The position numbers and the translations under genes were made by a program. From the NCBI RefSeq assembly GCF_009727055.1, contig NC_052349.1, positions 46,147,253 through 46,211,252 of the forward strand: a DNA stretch of 64,000 nt, in the 5' to 3' direction. Of the stretch, positions 1 through 11,665 are shown in pieces; position 1 is the first letter of the stretch, and every line of letters begins with the position of its first letter. Origin of the DNA: Benincasa hispida (taxonomy: Eukaryota; Streptophyta; Magnoliopsida; Cucurbitales; Cucurbitaceae). Below the pieces are notes generated by a model, which worked only from the letters and a program-made list of their open reading frames with translations, ran no database searches and was not told the origin of the DNA.

Positions 1-387
1 TGCAAAATTTTCTCTAAGCCATAAATCCTCTCAATTCTCGAAAAATCTTATTCTCCTCTCCCTCTCCAAATATTTGGATACCACCTATCCCTCTATTGGA
101 ATCCTAGAGAATAAAGTGGTTTCTCTTGTGGTAATGTTCGAGATTGCTCAAGGAGTTGTTTGTGATCGAGACCGTTTGGAGATTCGTTCGTTGGAACCTT
201 GGTGAGGCTTATTCGTGGTGCTAGGGATTCTACAAAGATAAGGACCGTTCTAACCCTTTTATCTAAAAGCATGCTAATTTACGTGTTTATTTATTCTGTT
301 TAGTATAACGATTTTGTTTAATGAAAAATCGAATAATTGGATGCAAGTCGATCTCATGGAATTCCGCTGCGGGATCCAATCCCTTCA
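1..387 (+). mobile_element. 3' end of a Copia-type LTR, cut by the window start
   Basis: The segment matches the closing part of the LTR at 36294-38116: the stretch about a two-part 'ggataccacctatcc' motif, the 'ctattggaatcctagagaat' block and the terminal 'gatccaatcccttca'. It ends in CA, as LTRs do. No internal domain or primer-binding site follows, so this is probably a solo or truncated LTR reading plus. Its 5' part lies outside the window. Confidence 0.75.
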
Positions 388-1361
388 ATACTGACAATTC
401 TTCTAAATCTCTTAAAGGCAAAACTAATAACCCTATTTTTTTACACGGTATGCTAAAATATGTAATTAAGAATGTGACAACTACTTCTACACTTACATTT
501 TTTGTACCTTTTAGTTGTCCATTAACCTTAAGAATTGTACATTGACTTATTGAATGTTGGTTTGTCTATTCTTATGTAATTGAATTATTGAATTTTTGTC
601 TGTCCATTCTTATCTAATTGACACAACTCACATCGTTTATCCTAAAACAAAGATTGAAAGTGACACATTTGGAACATTACTCGAGTGAAAATGGGGTCAT
701 ATTATGTCCTTATAAATAGAACATTCGAATGGGCGCAAATGACAACACATATTGTAAGCACGAATGATAAGAACCAATATGTTTACTATTATCAATATTT
801 TCTTCTTTCTCGAACTATAAAGTCATGTAATATCTATATAGAAGACACAGTAACTCAACCATTGCCAATGTACATAATCATCCCAAACAAGAAATGATAA
901 ACATGGAAGAGAAAAGAAATACATATCCAGAATTGGAGGAAATGGGAAATAAGGAAATCTAGTTCATAGACATAGGCTCTCGTTATCAAACAAATTTTGA
1001 TTCTCACTACTTTATGCAGGCTCTCGTTACATTATAAGGGTATATTTTGGCTCTCATCATTTTCTAGGCTCTCATAACATTATGAATTTCTTTAACATCC
1101 GAGCTCGCATTATCATGCGGCCTTTATGTATTTTTAGGTGCTCTCATACCTAAAATTGTCTTCCTTCATATTTTATGCTCTTGTTATGTTGTGGGACTTT
1201 GTTGTCCTACCAATTCTCGTTCTCATTTAGGCTCTTTTCTTTTCTAAACTCTTACGTTTTACTCCTTACCTCCTACCTTTGGTCGATGTCTACTGATTCA
1301 ACCTACGAAATGGAAGGGAAAACTAGTTGTGCAATTTGGCCACACTATTACAATATGAAAC
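388..1361. other. Intergenic stretch without a recognisable gene
   Basis: Short ORFs occur here (for example 685-897) but resemble no family I know and have no gene-like context. The stretch holds the degenerate repeat at 975-1235 and ends at a hAT insertion. A TATAAATA-like string lies near 711-718, with no convincing coding sequence downstream. Confidence 0.5.
975..1235 (+). repeat. Degenerate short tandem repeat, core GGCTCTCRTTAT
   Basis: About seven imperfect copies of a 'ggctctcgttat' or 'gctctcataac' core recur every 25-45 bp (starting near 975, 1018, 1053, 1072, 1100, 1139 and 1173). Spacing and sequence are degraded, so this looks like an old minisatellite. No coding frame runs through it. 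Confidence 0.45.
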
Positions 1362-1993
1362 TAGAGATATCCAGGGTGGGGCGGGGCTGGGAATGGCTTC
1401 CCCACTCCCTGTTCCCCGTCCTCACTCCCCATTTCATTTCCCATCCCTGTCAAATTTTCCACGGGGATAGGGTTCTCTGTGGAGAATTTTTCCCTATTTG
1501 ATTTTTTTTTAAAAAAAAATCAATTAACATAAATCACTATTATGGAAAATTTTTAATTAAATGGTTAATTTTTATATGATTAGCTCCACCTGAACACTTA
1601 GAATTTAAAGAGAACTTACTCAAATTTTTCAAGTTGAAGGAAATAATTATCTATCAAATTATTCAAATACATAATCTAAATTTATTAGAATTCAAACATA
1701 TCATTTTTTTACACTAATTAAAATATTCATTAGTTTGACCATTAAACAATAAATCTTGAAAGTCAAATATAATATTTATATAATAAAATTATAACATAAA
1801 ATTAAATTATTATAACAAATATAAGAAAAAAAGCATAACGGGACAGGAACAAGGAACAGGATGGGGAATGCATTCCCCATCCCCGCCCTCATTTAGCTTT
1901 TGAGAAAATTTTCCCCCACTCCCTCCTCCATTTCCCTGCCTAAATGGAGAAATGCCACTGTCCTCGTCCTCGTGGGAAAAGTGGGCATCTCTA
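1362..1993. mobile_element. Non-autonomous hAT-type element (632 bp)
   Basis: The element starts TAGAGATATCCA and ends in the inverse of TAGAGATGCCCA, giving imperfect terminal inverted repeats. It is flanked by 8-bp direct repeats that differ at one base (TATGAAAC at 1354-1361 and TATGAAGC at 1994-2001), the size expected of hAT transposition. Both ends are GC-rich with 'ggggatgggga' words and the middle is very AT-rich. There is no transposase ORF. A 621-bp relative with the same plan lies at 45400-46020. Confidence 0.8.
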
Positions 1994-2604
1994 TATGAAG
2001 CCCGTGGGATCAAAAACTCATAGACATGAACAACAACCTAAAATCAGACCAAACCAAACTTAACATATTGCTACTTAGAGATTGAACCAAGAAAAAAAAT
2101 TAAAAAAAGTTAAGAATCAATGAGCACAAGCAACTACTACTCAAGAAAACGTGGAGATTGTTGATTGCGAAGTAGTGTGCGAACTGTAGATGGAGAAGTA
2201 GATTCCAAACTGTTGATGATGAAGGAGAAGAAGCTCAAACCACGGTAAGGGTAAAGTACGTAAAAATTATGGGTGGGTTTCACGTAATTCACCAATGATA
2301 ATTGGATTCTCACCTTAGTGATAGCAATATAATTGTGGAATTGGAGGTTATCTAAAAACATGGGCCTCACCACTTACAGAATTATGTAAACAACTTCAAA
2401 CATAATCGGGTAAGACTCACTTTCCTAAATTAAGTTTCATTGAGTGATAAACGTGTCCAACATAATTTTACAAATTTACTTGATGATGATGTAAGCTAGA
2501 GGACAAAATTCTTACATTTAAGACCATGTTTACCCTAGGAAAAACGTAATAAATCAATGATAATATGAAAAGTGGGCTCCAACTGATTAGTTTGTTGTTG
2601 GTTA
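1994..2604. other. Intergenic stretch, nothing recognised
   Basis: Minus-strand ORFs at 2137-2373 and 2468-2764 show no recognisable motif, and the second runs into the adjacent LTR. I see no gene or RNA signal here. Confidence 0.4.
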
Positions 2605-4590
2605 TGTCACACCCCTCCCAAATTACCCTCTTAACCTGTGGAGATGTGAAGCCAATAGATACCAATCCTCTTATGACACCTACTGCGCCTCTAATACCAG
2701 TAACCTGTTTTCTTGTTCTTGAATGACCTGATAAACAGGTGTATACACATAAAAATATAGACAACTTGTAGTTTAAACCTTATAGGCATTTAGAACTCAA
2801 ATAGCATAGGTAGGTCCATCATACAATAATATTTACAACTTATTTATAGATAAGGGTTCCTCTCGACCCAACTAGTATGTATATGACTTCAAAGTGACAA
2901 AATACATAATATAAACTTAAAGAACGTTTGAGCTATATGAGATTTTTTGATGATGTGTGGCAGACTAACAATTGTAAGCTAGGCATTGGGAACTCGATTG
3001 CGACTTGAGGAGAGAAAATATTTTAAAAACGTGAGCTGGAAGGCCCAATGAGTGAGTATTTAGATAAAAAAGCATATTTAAAATTAGAAGAATCTACCGC
3101 AAATCGAAAATATACTTTCAGAACTTCAGGGTTTATAAAGCATGTTTATAAATCAATAACTTTGACAACATCAATCCATCTTATAGAAATATCATGAAAA
3201 CCTTGAAAGCATGGTAACCTACTTTAAATCTCAATATACATCATTTCATAACTAGTACCCTTAAATCTTGGTTGAGGTAGAGCAAGCTCAATACACTCAA
3301 TGTTGATAACTCTCATATGTGTACGTAGAAATGCCCCCAAAAGGTTAAGCACTCTTATGCATGACCTAAAGCCTATGTAGGTCCCAAGGCGGGCCCCAAA
3401 GACCTATATTATTTATTTTATTGAATTCTTTAGATATCTTCATCTCCTTGAGTATAGGGGTCCCGGATACCTTCATCTCCTTGAGTGTTGGGAGTTTTTA
3501 AGCTAGGGTACATAAAACAATACTTGAGCACAAACTCAGTTATCATTTCATAAATAGAATATGATGAGAAATAGGTTGTCTTATAACATCATGCTTAAAA
3601 TCATGCTAGGAAAATTCATCTTGTGATATCATGCTTTACACAATATTTATAGAGATAGCATATAAAATCCATACTAAATAAATTATTTCCAACATAACTT
3701 TAATTTAAGCAACTCATTGAGAAGAAAATCATGCTTAAAACATACTTCGAAATATTGAAACATCAAGCTTTAGACATATGGCTCATATTCCACACTTGAT
3801 AAAAAAAACCATTTCATTTCAAGTAAAACCATGCTTTGAAACATAAGAAAATTATTTGAAATCATTTGTCACTCACAGATACTTAGTTGGCTACTAATAG
3901 TTTGTAGGCTTTTCCAATCTCTGTTTGGCCTGTAAAATAAATTATCATCTCTTGGTTAATATTCTAGCTAAACCTTGAGCTAAATAACTTTCATATATAC
4001 TTAACCCCTTATTCCCTTTTTCTTAACTTCTAGTTAATCCTCACATCCCTTTTTGAGTCAATACTTAACTATTAATAGTTTGAAAGTCCATAACACTCAT
4101 ATTTGGATTCAACAATAGCTTACCAATACCAAGCTCTTCAATTTAAGGCTAAAAGAAAGCCCTCGGTAGCTGGGCACATAGCCAAACGTAGGTGTGGGCG
4201 TTGGGACACGCACGCAGAGGCTTAGGTGTGTGCATAGGGCATCCAGATGGGCGACAAGGCCAACAACATGTGTGCACGTTGCATTGAGCGCTTGCAAGAC
4301 CATATGTCAGATGTTGTGGTGTGCACTAGGCATTGGTACTGGACGCATGGATGGTACTGCTACTTATCCAATGTGTGCAGTTGATGCACACATGCAGACA
4401 CAGATGTGTGCACGGTGTCAAAGTCCCCCCATTGATAGCCTGCCTTTAGTGTCTGGCTTTTTCAATATCTAGCCGACAGCCCTATTCTTGAGCACCTAAT
4501 TCCATATTTCACTTTTCAATACTCAAATTAACATTTCCAGCCAAATTAAATTTTAATTCTTTCCATAAACCTCTTAAACACCTTCTTATA

Positions 4591-6923
4591 TGTAATACCC
4601 AAAATTTCGTTCTTAATGTAATTTCAGTATTTTCTAGTATTAAATGGGCATTTTTGAAATTTCAGAAATTTAAGTGTAATTATTGTGATTTAATTGCTAA
4701 GAAAGGGGTGATTCATTTTAATTGTTTATTCAAAGGGAAATTGTGGAAATTGGACTTTTTATGTCACACAAATTTAATTTGAAATTAATGTCACAAATTA
4801 ATTTCATTTTGGGAGGGGGTTGGTTAAATTATTTTTGAATTGAAAATTTTAAGGGGAAAAGAGATTAAAAGTTGGGAGAAAGAGAATAAAAAATAAAATA
4901 AGATAAAAAATAATAGAATAAAATAAAATAAGATATTTTATTTTATTTTATGTATTTTTATTTCTTTATTATTATTTTCCTTTTCCTTTTTCTCTTCTTT
5001 CTTCGTCTTTTCTCCCTTTTTTTTCTTCTTCCTGTGCATGTTGAGACACCCCCGATCTCCATCTCCCTCTCGCGTCTCTCCTCGCTCTTCCTTTCCGTCG
5101 ATGCCAGCCGGACCACGTTGCTGTCGATTTTTCCCTCCAGCCACCGTTGCAACTGCGCTGGCCCTCGTCCCCGTGAACCGACCCATCGCTCATCCATATC
5201 TCCTCCGCGGCGCGCAGACCTTGCCTAGTTGGTCAGATTCGCGTCCATGTCACACCCGTCTTTCAGCAACCCAAGCCACTGTGAGATCTAGCCACGTCAG
5301 ACCTATTCGACGGAGCCGTCCACATTAGCGGTGCCACTGCTGCTGCCTCCAGCCGGTCTCCTCCACCGCTCATCGCCGCGTCGCCCAACCCCTGTTGCGT
5401 GGGTCTTTGTCAGACTCTTGGAGTTGGGTAAGATCTATTTTTGTGGGTTGAGTTCTTGAATTATTTTGACACTCATCGAGTACTGAACTGAATGTTGGCT
5501 TGTTGTATGTTTTTCTTTGAAGGTCCCTAGTAGTCATCCATTGGAATGAGAATCTGCTTAAGGGAAGATTTTGGAGTTGAAATCTTAGGAGTGATTGTTG
5601 ATCAAGTTTCATTGGGTAAGCTTTTGGGTATTTTAGATTGGGGTATGAGGTCTTGCAGTTATTGTTGGACTGAAATTTAATGGTTGTATTCGTATGCAAG
5701 GGCCGTTACTTAAAATCACGATCATCATTTGATTGTCTAATTTTATTTGTGGATTTTTGGTTAAGATAAGTAATCGTACTACTGGAACTACCCTCGTGCC
5801 AGGCAATGTCATTATGATTTACTGAGGATTTGTTGATGGTTTGATGTTTATGTATGCCTTGCTAACATGAGGATATAAAAAACTAGATGCACACAGATAT
5901 TTGAATGCTAGCATGATTTGAGTATATTATTATTTTTGGAGATTTTGTTGAATCTGAGGATGATGAAATGTATATGTATGTAATAGAACTACGATGACGA
6001 AATTTATATGTATATTATAGAACCATGATGATGAGATGTATATGTATGTTATAGAACCATGTTATGATACTTGTGATGTTGAGATTGTGATAGTGTCCTC
6101 ACTGATTAGTTAGATACCCACTGGAGGTTGTGTGTCCTTCGAAATTCACTAGAGGTGGGGCTTTCCTTCAGAATTCATCAGAGATTGCATGTCCTTCGGG
6201 ATTCATTAGAGGTGGTGGTTTCCTTCGGGATCTGCCAGAGGTTGTGTTTCCTTCGGGATTCACTAGAGGTGGTGCTTTCCTTCGGGATTCACCAGAGGTT
6301 ATATTTCCTTTGAGATTCACTAAAGGTAGTGTCTCCTTTGAGGTTCACCAAAAGTTATGAGTCCTACGGGACTTACTAGAGGTGGTGGGTATACTTAATT
6401 ACAGTAGGATGAGATTCAGTTATTCATGTATGTATGTGTCCCATGAAGACTAAAAGAGTGCTTACGTTCCACCAAAGGTAGGCATCTAGAGGACATAGAT
6501 GCCTAGCCTGACCCTAGTAGTGGGGTTACTTACTGAGTATTTTATACTCACCCTTTCTCATGTTTATGTTTCAGGTAAGGGCCGGGACACACCAACAAAT
6601 GACAAAAGGAATCTATGAACGAGCCACTAGGGACCAGTTTTATGCTTGCGCTCATGATATTTAGATTTCTTTTCATGTTTTTCAACTTTCAGTTTTGATG
6701 TTTGAAACTTACTGTTAAGATTTGTTTTCAGACTTATTTATTATCATTTATGATTTATGGGTACCCTATCATTTTTTCTAATATTTAAATTTAATGGAGG
6801 TCTTTTGAATTTACCTTATTTATTTAGCATTTATTTCATTATAAAAGGGTGTCGTTTTAAGTTCCATGCATGCATGTGTTTAGTAACGACCTAGCTTGAG
6901 TTCTAAGGGGTCAGGTCATTACA
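4591..6923 (+). mobile_element. Gypsy-type solo LTR (2333 bp) with perfect target duplication
   Basis: The element begins TGTAATACCC and ends GGTCATTACA, so it has TG...CA ends. It is flanked by identical 5-bp repeats TTATA (4586-4590 and 6924-6928). No primer-binding site or polypurine tract adjoins it, which indicates a solo LTR left by LTR-LTR recombination. Inside lie a C/T-rich leader-like block (about 4970-5400), a 28/29-bp minisatellite (6135-6389), and a stretch near 6530-6600 (TATTTTATACTCACCC then CAGGTAAGGGCCGGGACAC) like the promoter/leader part of chromovirus-like LTRs. ORFs inside it are not genes. Confidence 0.85.
6135..6389 (+). repeat. Minisatellite inside the LTR: nine 28/29-bp units
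   Basis: Nine adjoining units begin TCCTTCGGGATTCACYAGAGG or a close variant. The first six alternate 29, 28, 29, 28, 29, 28 bp and form a 57-bp dimer; the last three are 28 bp. Because 57 is a multiple of three, a frame stays open and reads a 19-residue repeat (core PSGFTRGGAFLRDSPEV), but nothing else suggests it is translated. Confidence 0.85.
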
Positions 6924-7914
6924 TTATAAATCCTTCTCAAGAGCTCAAAATCTTTTAAAATCTTCAGCTAGCTTCGATTTGCCCACAACTCAGACCAAGC
7001 TCGGATTTCCTTTAAATTTGAGCAGCTTTTTGGCAGAATTTCACCATGGTAGCCATCAGTATTCTTCTAAACTGATGAATCTCGGTTTTGGCTGAAGAGT
7101 TTTCTCTTTTACACTGGTTATTTGGGCAAACCAATTCCTTTCATCTACTTCTCTAATTTATACTCTTCACTGCATGTCTTCCTTGCACCAAATTAAGATA
7201 ACTCACCCAATCAAACCTTGTCTTAAGTCTAATATTTAGCCAAATAATCTAGTATCAACCACCAAATTCATTAATTAAAGTTTAATTAATTTACTAATAT
7301 TTATCCAATTTAAAAGCCAAATGAGATGCATGCCTTCCTCTCGGTCACCTCAAGCTAGACAACTAACGTATGCTACAACTTTTCTCATTTTCAATGCATG
7401 ACATGTCCTCAACACCTTGGCTCCTTCAACACATACCTTTTCCAACAATTGACTTGGCCAACACCTCCACGCCAAGCCTTGCCCCATGCCTACTAACGCA
7501 TGGCTCTTCCTATGCATCAACGCATAAGTTGCATTCATCACAACACTTAGCCGAAAATATTCATGTTAATTTCCTTTATGTGTAACCTTCTTCCAACGCC
7601 TAGTTTAGCCTTCTCTAGACCTAACACTTACACAAATTCTTCTTCTAATCCTTGTCTCAATAATTTTTATACCCAATCAACAAATGTTAAATTTACTAAG
7701 TATCTTATGGCACACACACATCACAGTTAAATTCAATCTAGAGATATTTAAGAACTTTAAGTTTTAAGGTTTATAGGCTACCTGTGTTCTGTAATCAAAG
7801 CACACAATCCAACTGAGGCACGAAGGGTGATCAATTCGATCACATTTCAAAATTACATGGGGTTCACTAGCTGATATCATTACCATTCTCGCTATTGTTA
7901 CTATTAATAACATG

Positions 7915-8004
7915 AGAATTATGAATCTGTCACATTTACTGTTACCATTACTGTCTGATCTTAAATGGTAGTGGTAACGGTAAGTATGACATATTCATTA
8001 TTCT
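7915..8004. repeat. Foldback inverted repeat, arms about 37 bp
   Basis: Arm 7915-7951 pairs with the inverse of 7968-8004 at about 31 of 37 positions, around a 16-nt loop. Weaker pairing seems to continue outward, to perhaps 60 nt per arm. The form fits a small foldback MITE. A precursor-like RNA hairpin is the alternative, but no conserved miRNA-like strand was recognised. Confidence 0.55.
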
Positions 8005-8089
8005 AATTAAACATGATCATAAGTAATCCAATTATGCTTGTGATTGAGGCCCATTACGATTGATTCTTCAATGGAATCTCATTCTGGTT

Positions 8090-8255
8090 TAGGGTTGGCA
8101 ACAGGGTCGAGCTAGGGTGAGGAAGGATTCCTTATCCACGTCTCCACATGGGCTATTTACACCCATCCTCACCCCCATCCCCACGAGCTAAAGGTAGGGA
8201 TGGGGAGGGGGATTCCCCATAAGGGGAAATGAGTCCTCGCGAGGAGCCATCCCTG
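8090..8255. mobile_element. GC-rich scrap of a hAT-like non-autonomous element
   Basis: The segment opens TAGGGTTGGCAAC and closes with the inverse of CAGGGATGGC. It carries the same 'gggatggggaggggga' and 'ttccccat' words as the element at 1362-1993. The ends match only partly and I see no 8-bp flanking repeat, so it is probably truncated. Confidence 0.35.
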
Positions 8256-8669
8256 ATTCCCCCTTCCTCTGTTCTTTCAATGACTTCAATACCTCCATTT
8301 CTCCCCCTATAATCCCCCTTTCTCTCTTTGCAAACTTTATGCAAAACAAAACATGAATAGTTTTGAGTTTGACAAATAATAATAATAATAATAATAGTTG
8401 GATCGTATGTATAGGTGCAGAAATTAGCTCTCACAAGTTTAGAACAAATGAAGTGAATCTGATTACACCAACTTTTCATTATAGATTGGAAAATGTGGCC
8501 TAAAAAAGTTTAAATTGGGCAAAAACCTTTTTTTTTTTGTACAATTGACCATTTCTCAGCCCCTTAAATGATTAATGACATTCCTTCACAATAAAATAAA
8601 ATCTAACCTTATGCTTATGTCAAAGTGCACTACCGTGTTTTATACAGTATTACTTAGGGATGACCATGT

Positions 8670-10431
8670 TGAAAGAGTAAAACAATATGCAACGGAAGTA
8701 TCAAGGATCCATAAGCTTTCTAATTCACTAATTTTAGCAAAAACTAAAGCATGCTCTTCTAAAAAAATAGGTTTTATGAACATACCTTTGATGAACTCTT
8801 CAAGATAACGCCTGTTCAGCTACTGTCTGCCCTTGTTATCAACGTGAACCACCTCAAAGCCTTCCCTACTATGCTCTTGGAGCTTTAGGAAGAGTTGTGG
8901 GACTCAAGAACAGCTTGAAGAAGTGAAGAAACTAGAGAAACTCACAGCAGCACAGCCGAAGAAGACAGCTTCTTCTTCAGAAAAAATTCTTTTGAAATTC
9001 TGTTCATTATCCTCTTCTCCAATAACTCCATTCTACTTTATATAATAGATGAACATGCAAAGTGATGGAGTGCATGACTTGCAGCTCATGCTTGGAGAAT
9101 CAAGGTCAAGAAGATAATGCATTTTGTGTGAGCATAAAGATGATGGTAATGGAAAGTACCTATTTTCCATTTTTGTGCAATCATGCAAACGATTTTCATC
9201 TTCTTTTTAAAACCAAAAATGATATTAAATCATTTTAATTTAAAATTTTATTTTCATAAATTAATTTAATATCAAATATTAAATTAATTTTTTCACAATA
9301 ATCATCTTTATATATTTAAATCATATTTAAACATTTATTCTCTTGTTCCGTTTAATTTGAACGTTTCAAATTAATCTCTCAAGCTATTCTAAAGCTTATC
9401 CATTTACGAGCTATTAGGGGGACCTCGCAGACCTACAGATCATGGGCTCTAACGATTCGAGATTAATCAGTTAAACTCATTAGTCCGATCTAACCCCCAT
9501 TCGTTAACTAATGGGACACTCCACTATAGCCCATAGTTGAACTCCTCTCACTGTAGATATATTATGTCCATTTAATAACCATAATTAGTAAGTCGATCAT
9601 TCACAGGTTGTTCGTAATCACAGCTAGGTTAAAAATACCATTTTACCCCTGTGACTACATCTTGTTCCTTAAATTCCTACTGATCCTCTAATGAACAATT
9701 CTGATTCATAATCTCTATGAATCAAATCCTTTCTCTATCATGAGAAGGCGGGGCCCCAATTTTTTAAGACCTGGATTCAGTACTTAAGAGAACAACTTAT
9801 CTACTAACCCTAAATAGGGTAGGAGTGACTTCCATCTTGCAAGGCTATGTCCCCTGCTATTTATTCGGTCTTATCCCCAAAATGGTAAGCTTATTGAGCA
9901 GTGATGTTGGACTACTCTCACCGTTTGCAGATCAAAGGATAATCCCGAACAAACAGAAGTTCATAGCTAGATTAGGATTAAGATCGAGTTAACCTAGGTT
10001 ATGTAATAAATGAAATAGTCAGTCTTAACAATAAACGGTCGTTTTAAAGAAAAGTGACTATTTTCGTGGTCCAGTCTATATGCAAACTCATTGCATAGGA
10101 TGCCTCCACTCTCATGTCTCAACATGAATGATTTGTGGATCACATCGTTTGTAGCACCTTACAACTTCTTGTAACAACTACAGAGTGGGCCGCATCCAAT
10201 AGTGTTACCAGGATGAGATACCCAATTTCATCCATATACTCATTAGACCTTTTAGGCTATATACTGTCAACTTGATTCTGTTTATGTCACTACATAAAGT
10301 TACAACATTCAGACTATAGCCAATGATGCGTTTATTGGATTTTCATAATAAGATGCAAAATTAACAAGTCATTGTTATTGATTAAATAGAAATGTTTAAC
10401 ACGAACTGCGAGTTCTAGAACATTCCCAACA
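8670..10431 (-). mobile_element. Copia-type solo LTR (1762 bp) with perfect target duplication
   Basis: In the minus direction the LTR starts TGTTGGGAATG (ending at 10431) and finishes ...TCTTTCA (8670). Identical 5-bp repeats CATGT flank it (8665-8669 and 10432-10436). The terminal 200 bp matches the end of the LTR at 56389-60592, including the 'gagcatgcttta' block. There is no primer-binding site or polypurine tract at either edge, so this is a solo LTR. Confidence 0.85.
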
Positions 10432-11506
10432 CATGTCTATTGTATCCCTAACACAATGATCATCTTTATTGTGATCTTCATTTTTCTTCATTCCATCGCA
10501 ATATGAAGAGATTGAATCCAGCAACGAAAGCGTATAACGGCTTATATATATATATATATATATATAAGATGAAATTATAGAAAATAGTAGATCAAGCATA
10601 AATTTAAGAGGGAACATGAAAATATTACCTTTGAAGAACCGTTCTTCAATCTTTTCCAAGTCTTCAAGAGTTTTACTAACTCTTTCTTCATGTACTGAAC
10701 TCCTACGAACAGTATGAAGATGCCACCATCGGATCTTCTTGTTATTCTCTTGGCAAGGAGCGATTTATGGGAACCAATTTTTGAAAGAAGAGAGAGAGAT
10801 TTTGATCTTAGAGATTTATTTCAAAGAGAACACGCTTTTTGTGAAAATTGAGAGAGAGAACGATGGGTTGAAAGGTTGGGGTGAGTCTGAGATCCTTATC
10901 TCTCCAATAACAAACCCCTTAAAAGATACGTGAAGTGGGATACATAACCACCCACTTCACATTTTCTTTTTATTTAATTAAATCAAACAATTTAATTAAA
11001 TTAAATTGTTAATTAAATTAATTAATCAATTAATAAGTTAATATACTAAATTAAACTAGTCTAATATTTATTTAAATATATTTGATTTTATCCAAATATT
11101 TATCTCTCTCATAACCTATAATTTTAATTTGAATCTAATACATACTATTTTGATATTTGAATCATATTCAAATATATAAATCTCCTTTTTATTATAAAGT
11201 TTAATTTTTTTAATCATATTCACAATTAGCTTTATATTATAATGTATCTATATATATTATGTAATTGTATCATATACAATTAATATTATTCTCTTATTTA
11301 ATTTGAACAATTCAAATTCTTTCAAAATTCTTGGTCCTTGTTTACTCGTTGTGAGCTAGTAGGGGTACCTAATGGACCTACATATTAGAAACTCCAATTA
11401 TTTGACATTAACTAATTTAAATCTTTAATTATGTTAATGAACATTCATTAATTGTAAGTCATTCTAATAAAGACCCACAGCTACACTATTCGGACCGTAG
11501 AATATT

Positions 11507-11665
11507 TCTGCATCCATGGATTTAACTATTGCAGTAAGTCGATTCTTCACGAGCAGTTCGTAATTACAACTATGTCAAATTATTGTTTTATCCCTGTAAT
11601 TATCTCTTACTCCTTAAGTACCACTGATAACGAACAATCTGTTTATAATCATACCATAAGCCAAG
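11507..11665 (-). repeat. Left copy of a direct duplication flanking the nested LTR
   Basis: This part of the minus-oriented host LTR is repeated at 13544-13715. The two copies share blocks such as 'tccatggatttaactattgc' and 'ccataagcca' and differ at roughly one base in five, with a small indel near 11629. The duplication is therefore old, or comes from two related LTRs joined by recombination. Confidence 0.75.

Larger units (their letters stand above)
2605..7725 (-). mobile_element. Gypsy-type LTR, minus orientation, split by a nested LTR
   Basis: The left end, TGTCACACCCCTCCC, is the inverse of a typical Gypsy LTR tail (GGGTGTGACA). The same opening starts the better-bounded LTR at 57099 (gacacaccccctccc). 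The proposed right end is TCACA at 7721-7725, and GTTA lies on both flanks (2601-2604 and 7726-7729), which fits a decayed target duplication. Removing the nested LTR at 4591-6923 leaves about 2.8 kb. No internal domain adjoins it, so it is a solo LTR or remnant. The right boundary is the less certain one. Confidence 0.55.
7726..8669. other. Non-coding stretch between two LTRs
   Basis: No gene is supported. It contains an inverted-repeat element (7915-8004), a perfect small hairpin GTGATC...GATCAC near 7829-7845, a GC-rich hAT-like scrap (8090-8255) and an (ATA)n microsatellite at 8375-8396. Confidence 0.5.

Noticed and set aside
4109..4472. Overlapping ORFs on both strands around 4.2-4.4 kb
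   Set aside because: They are in the GC-rich part of the minus-oriented Gypsy-type LTR. Both strands are open in the same place, with no conserved motif.
4938..5328. Four overlapping ORFs on both strands in a GC-rich patch
   Set aside because: They lie inside the Gypsy-type LTR bounded by a perfect target duplication, in its C/T-rich leader-like part. ORFs open on both strands because the patch is poor in AT stops, and none has a recognisable domain.
6128..6360. Repeat-protein ORFs over the minisatellite
   Set aside because: They are a by-product of the 57-bp period. Two different frames are open, both within a solo LTR, with no start or promoter context.
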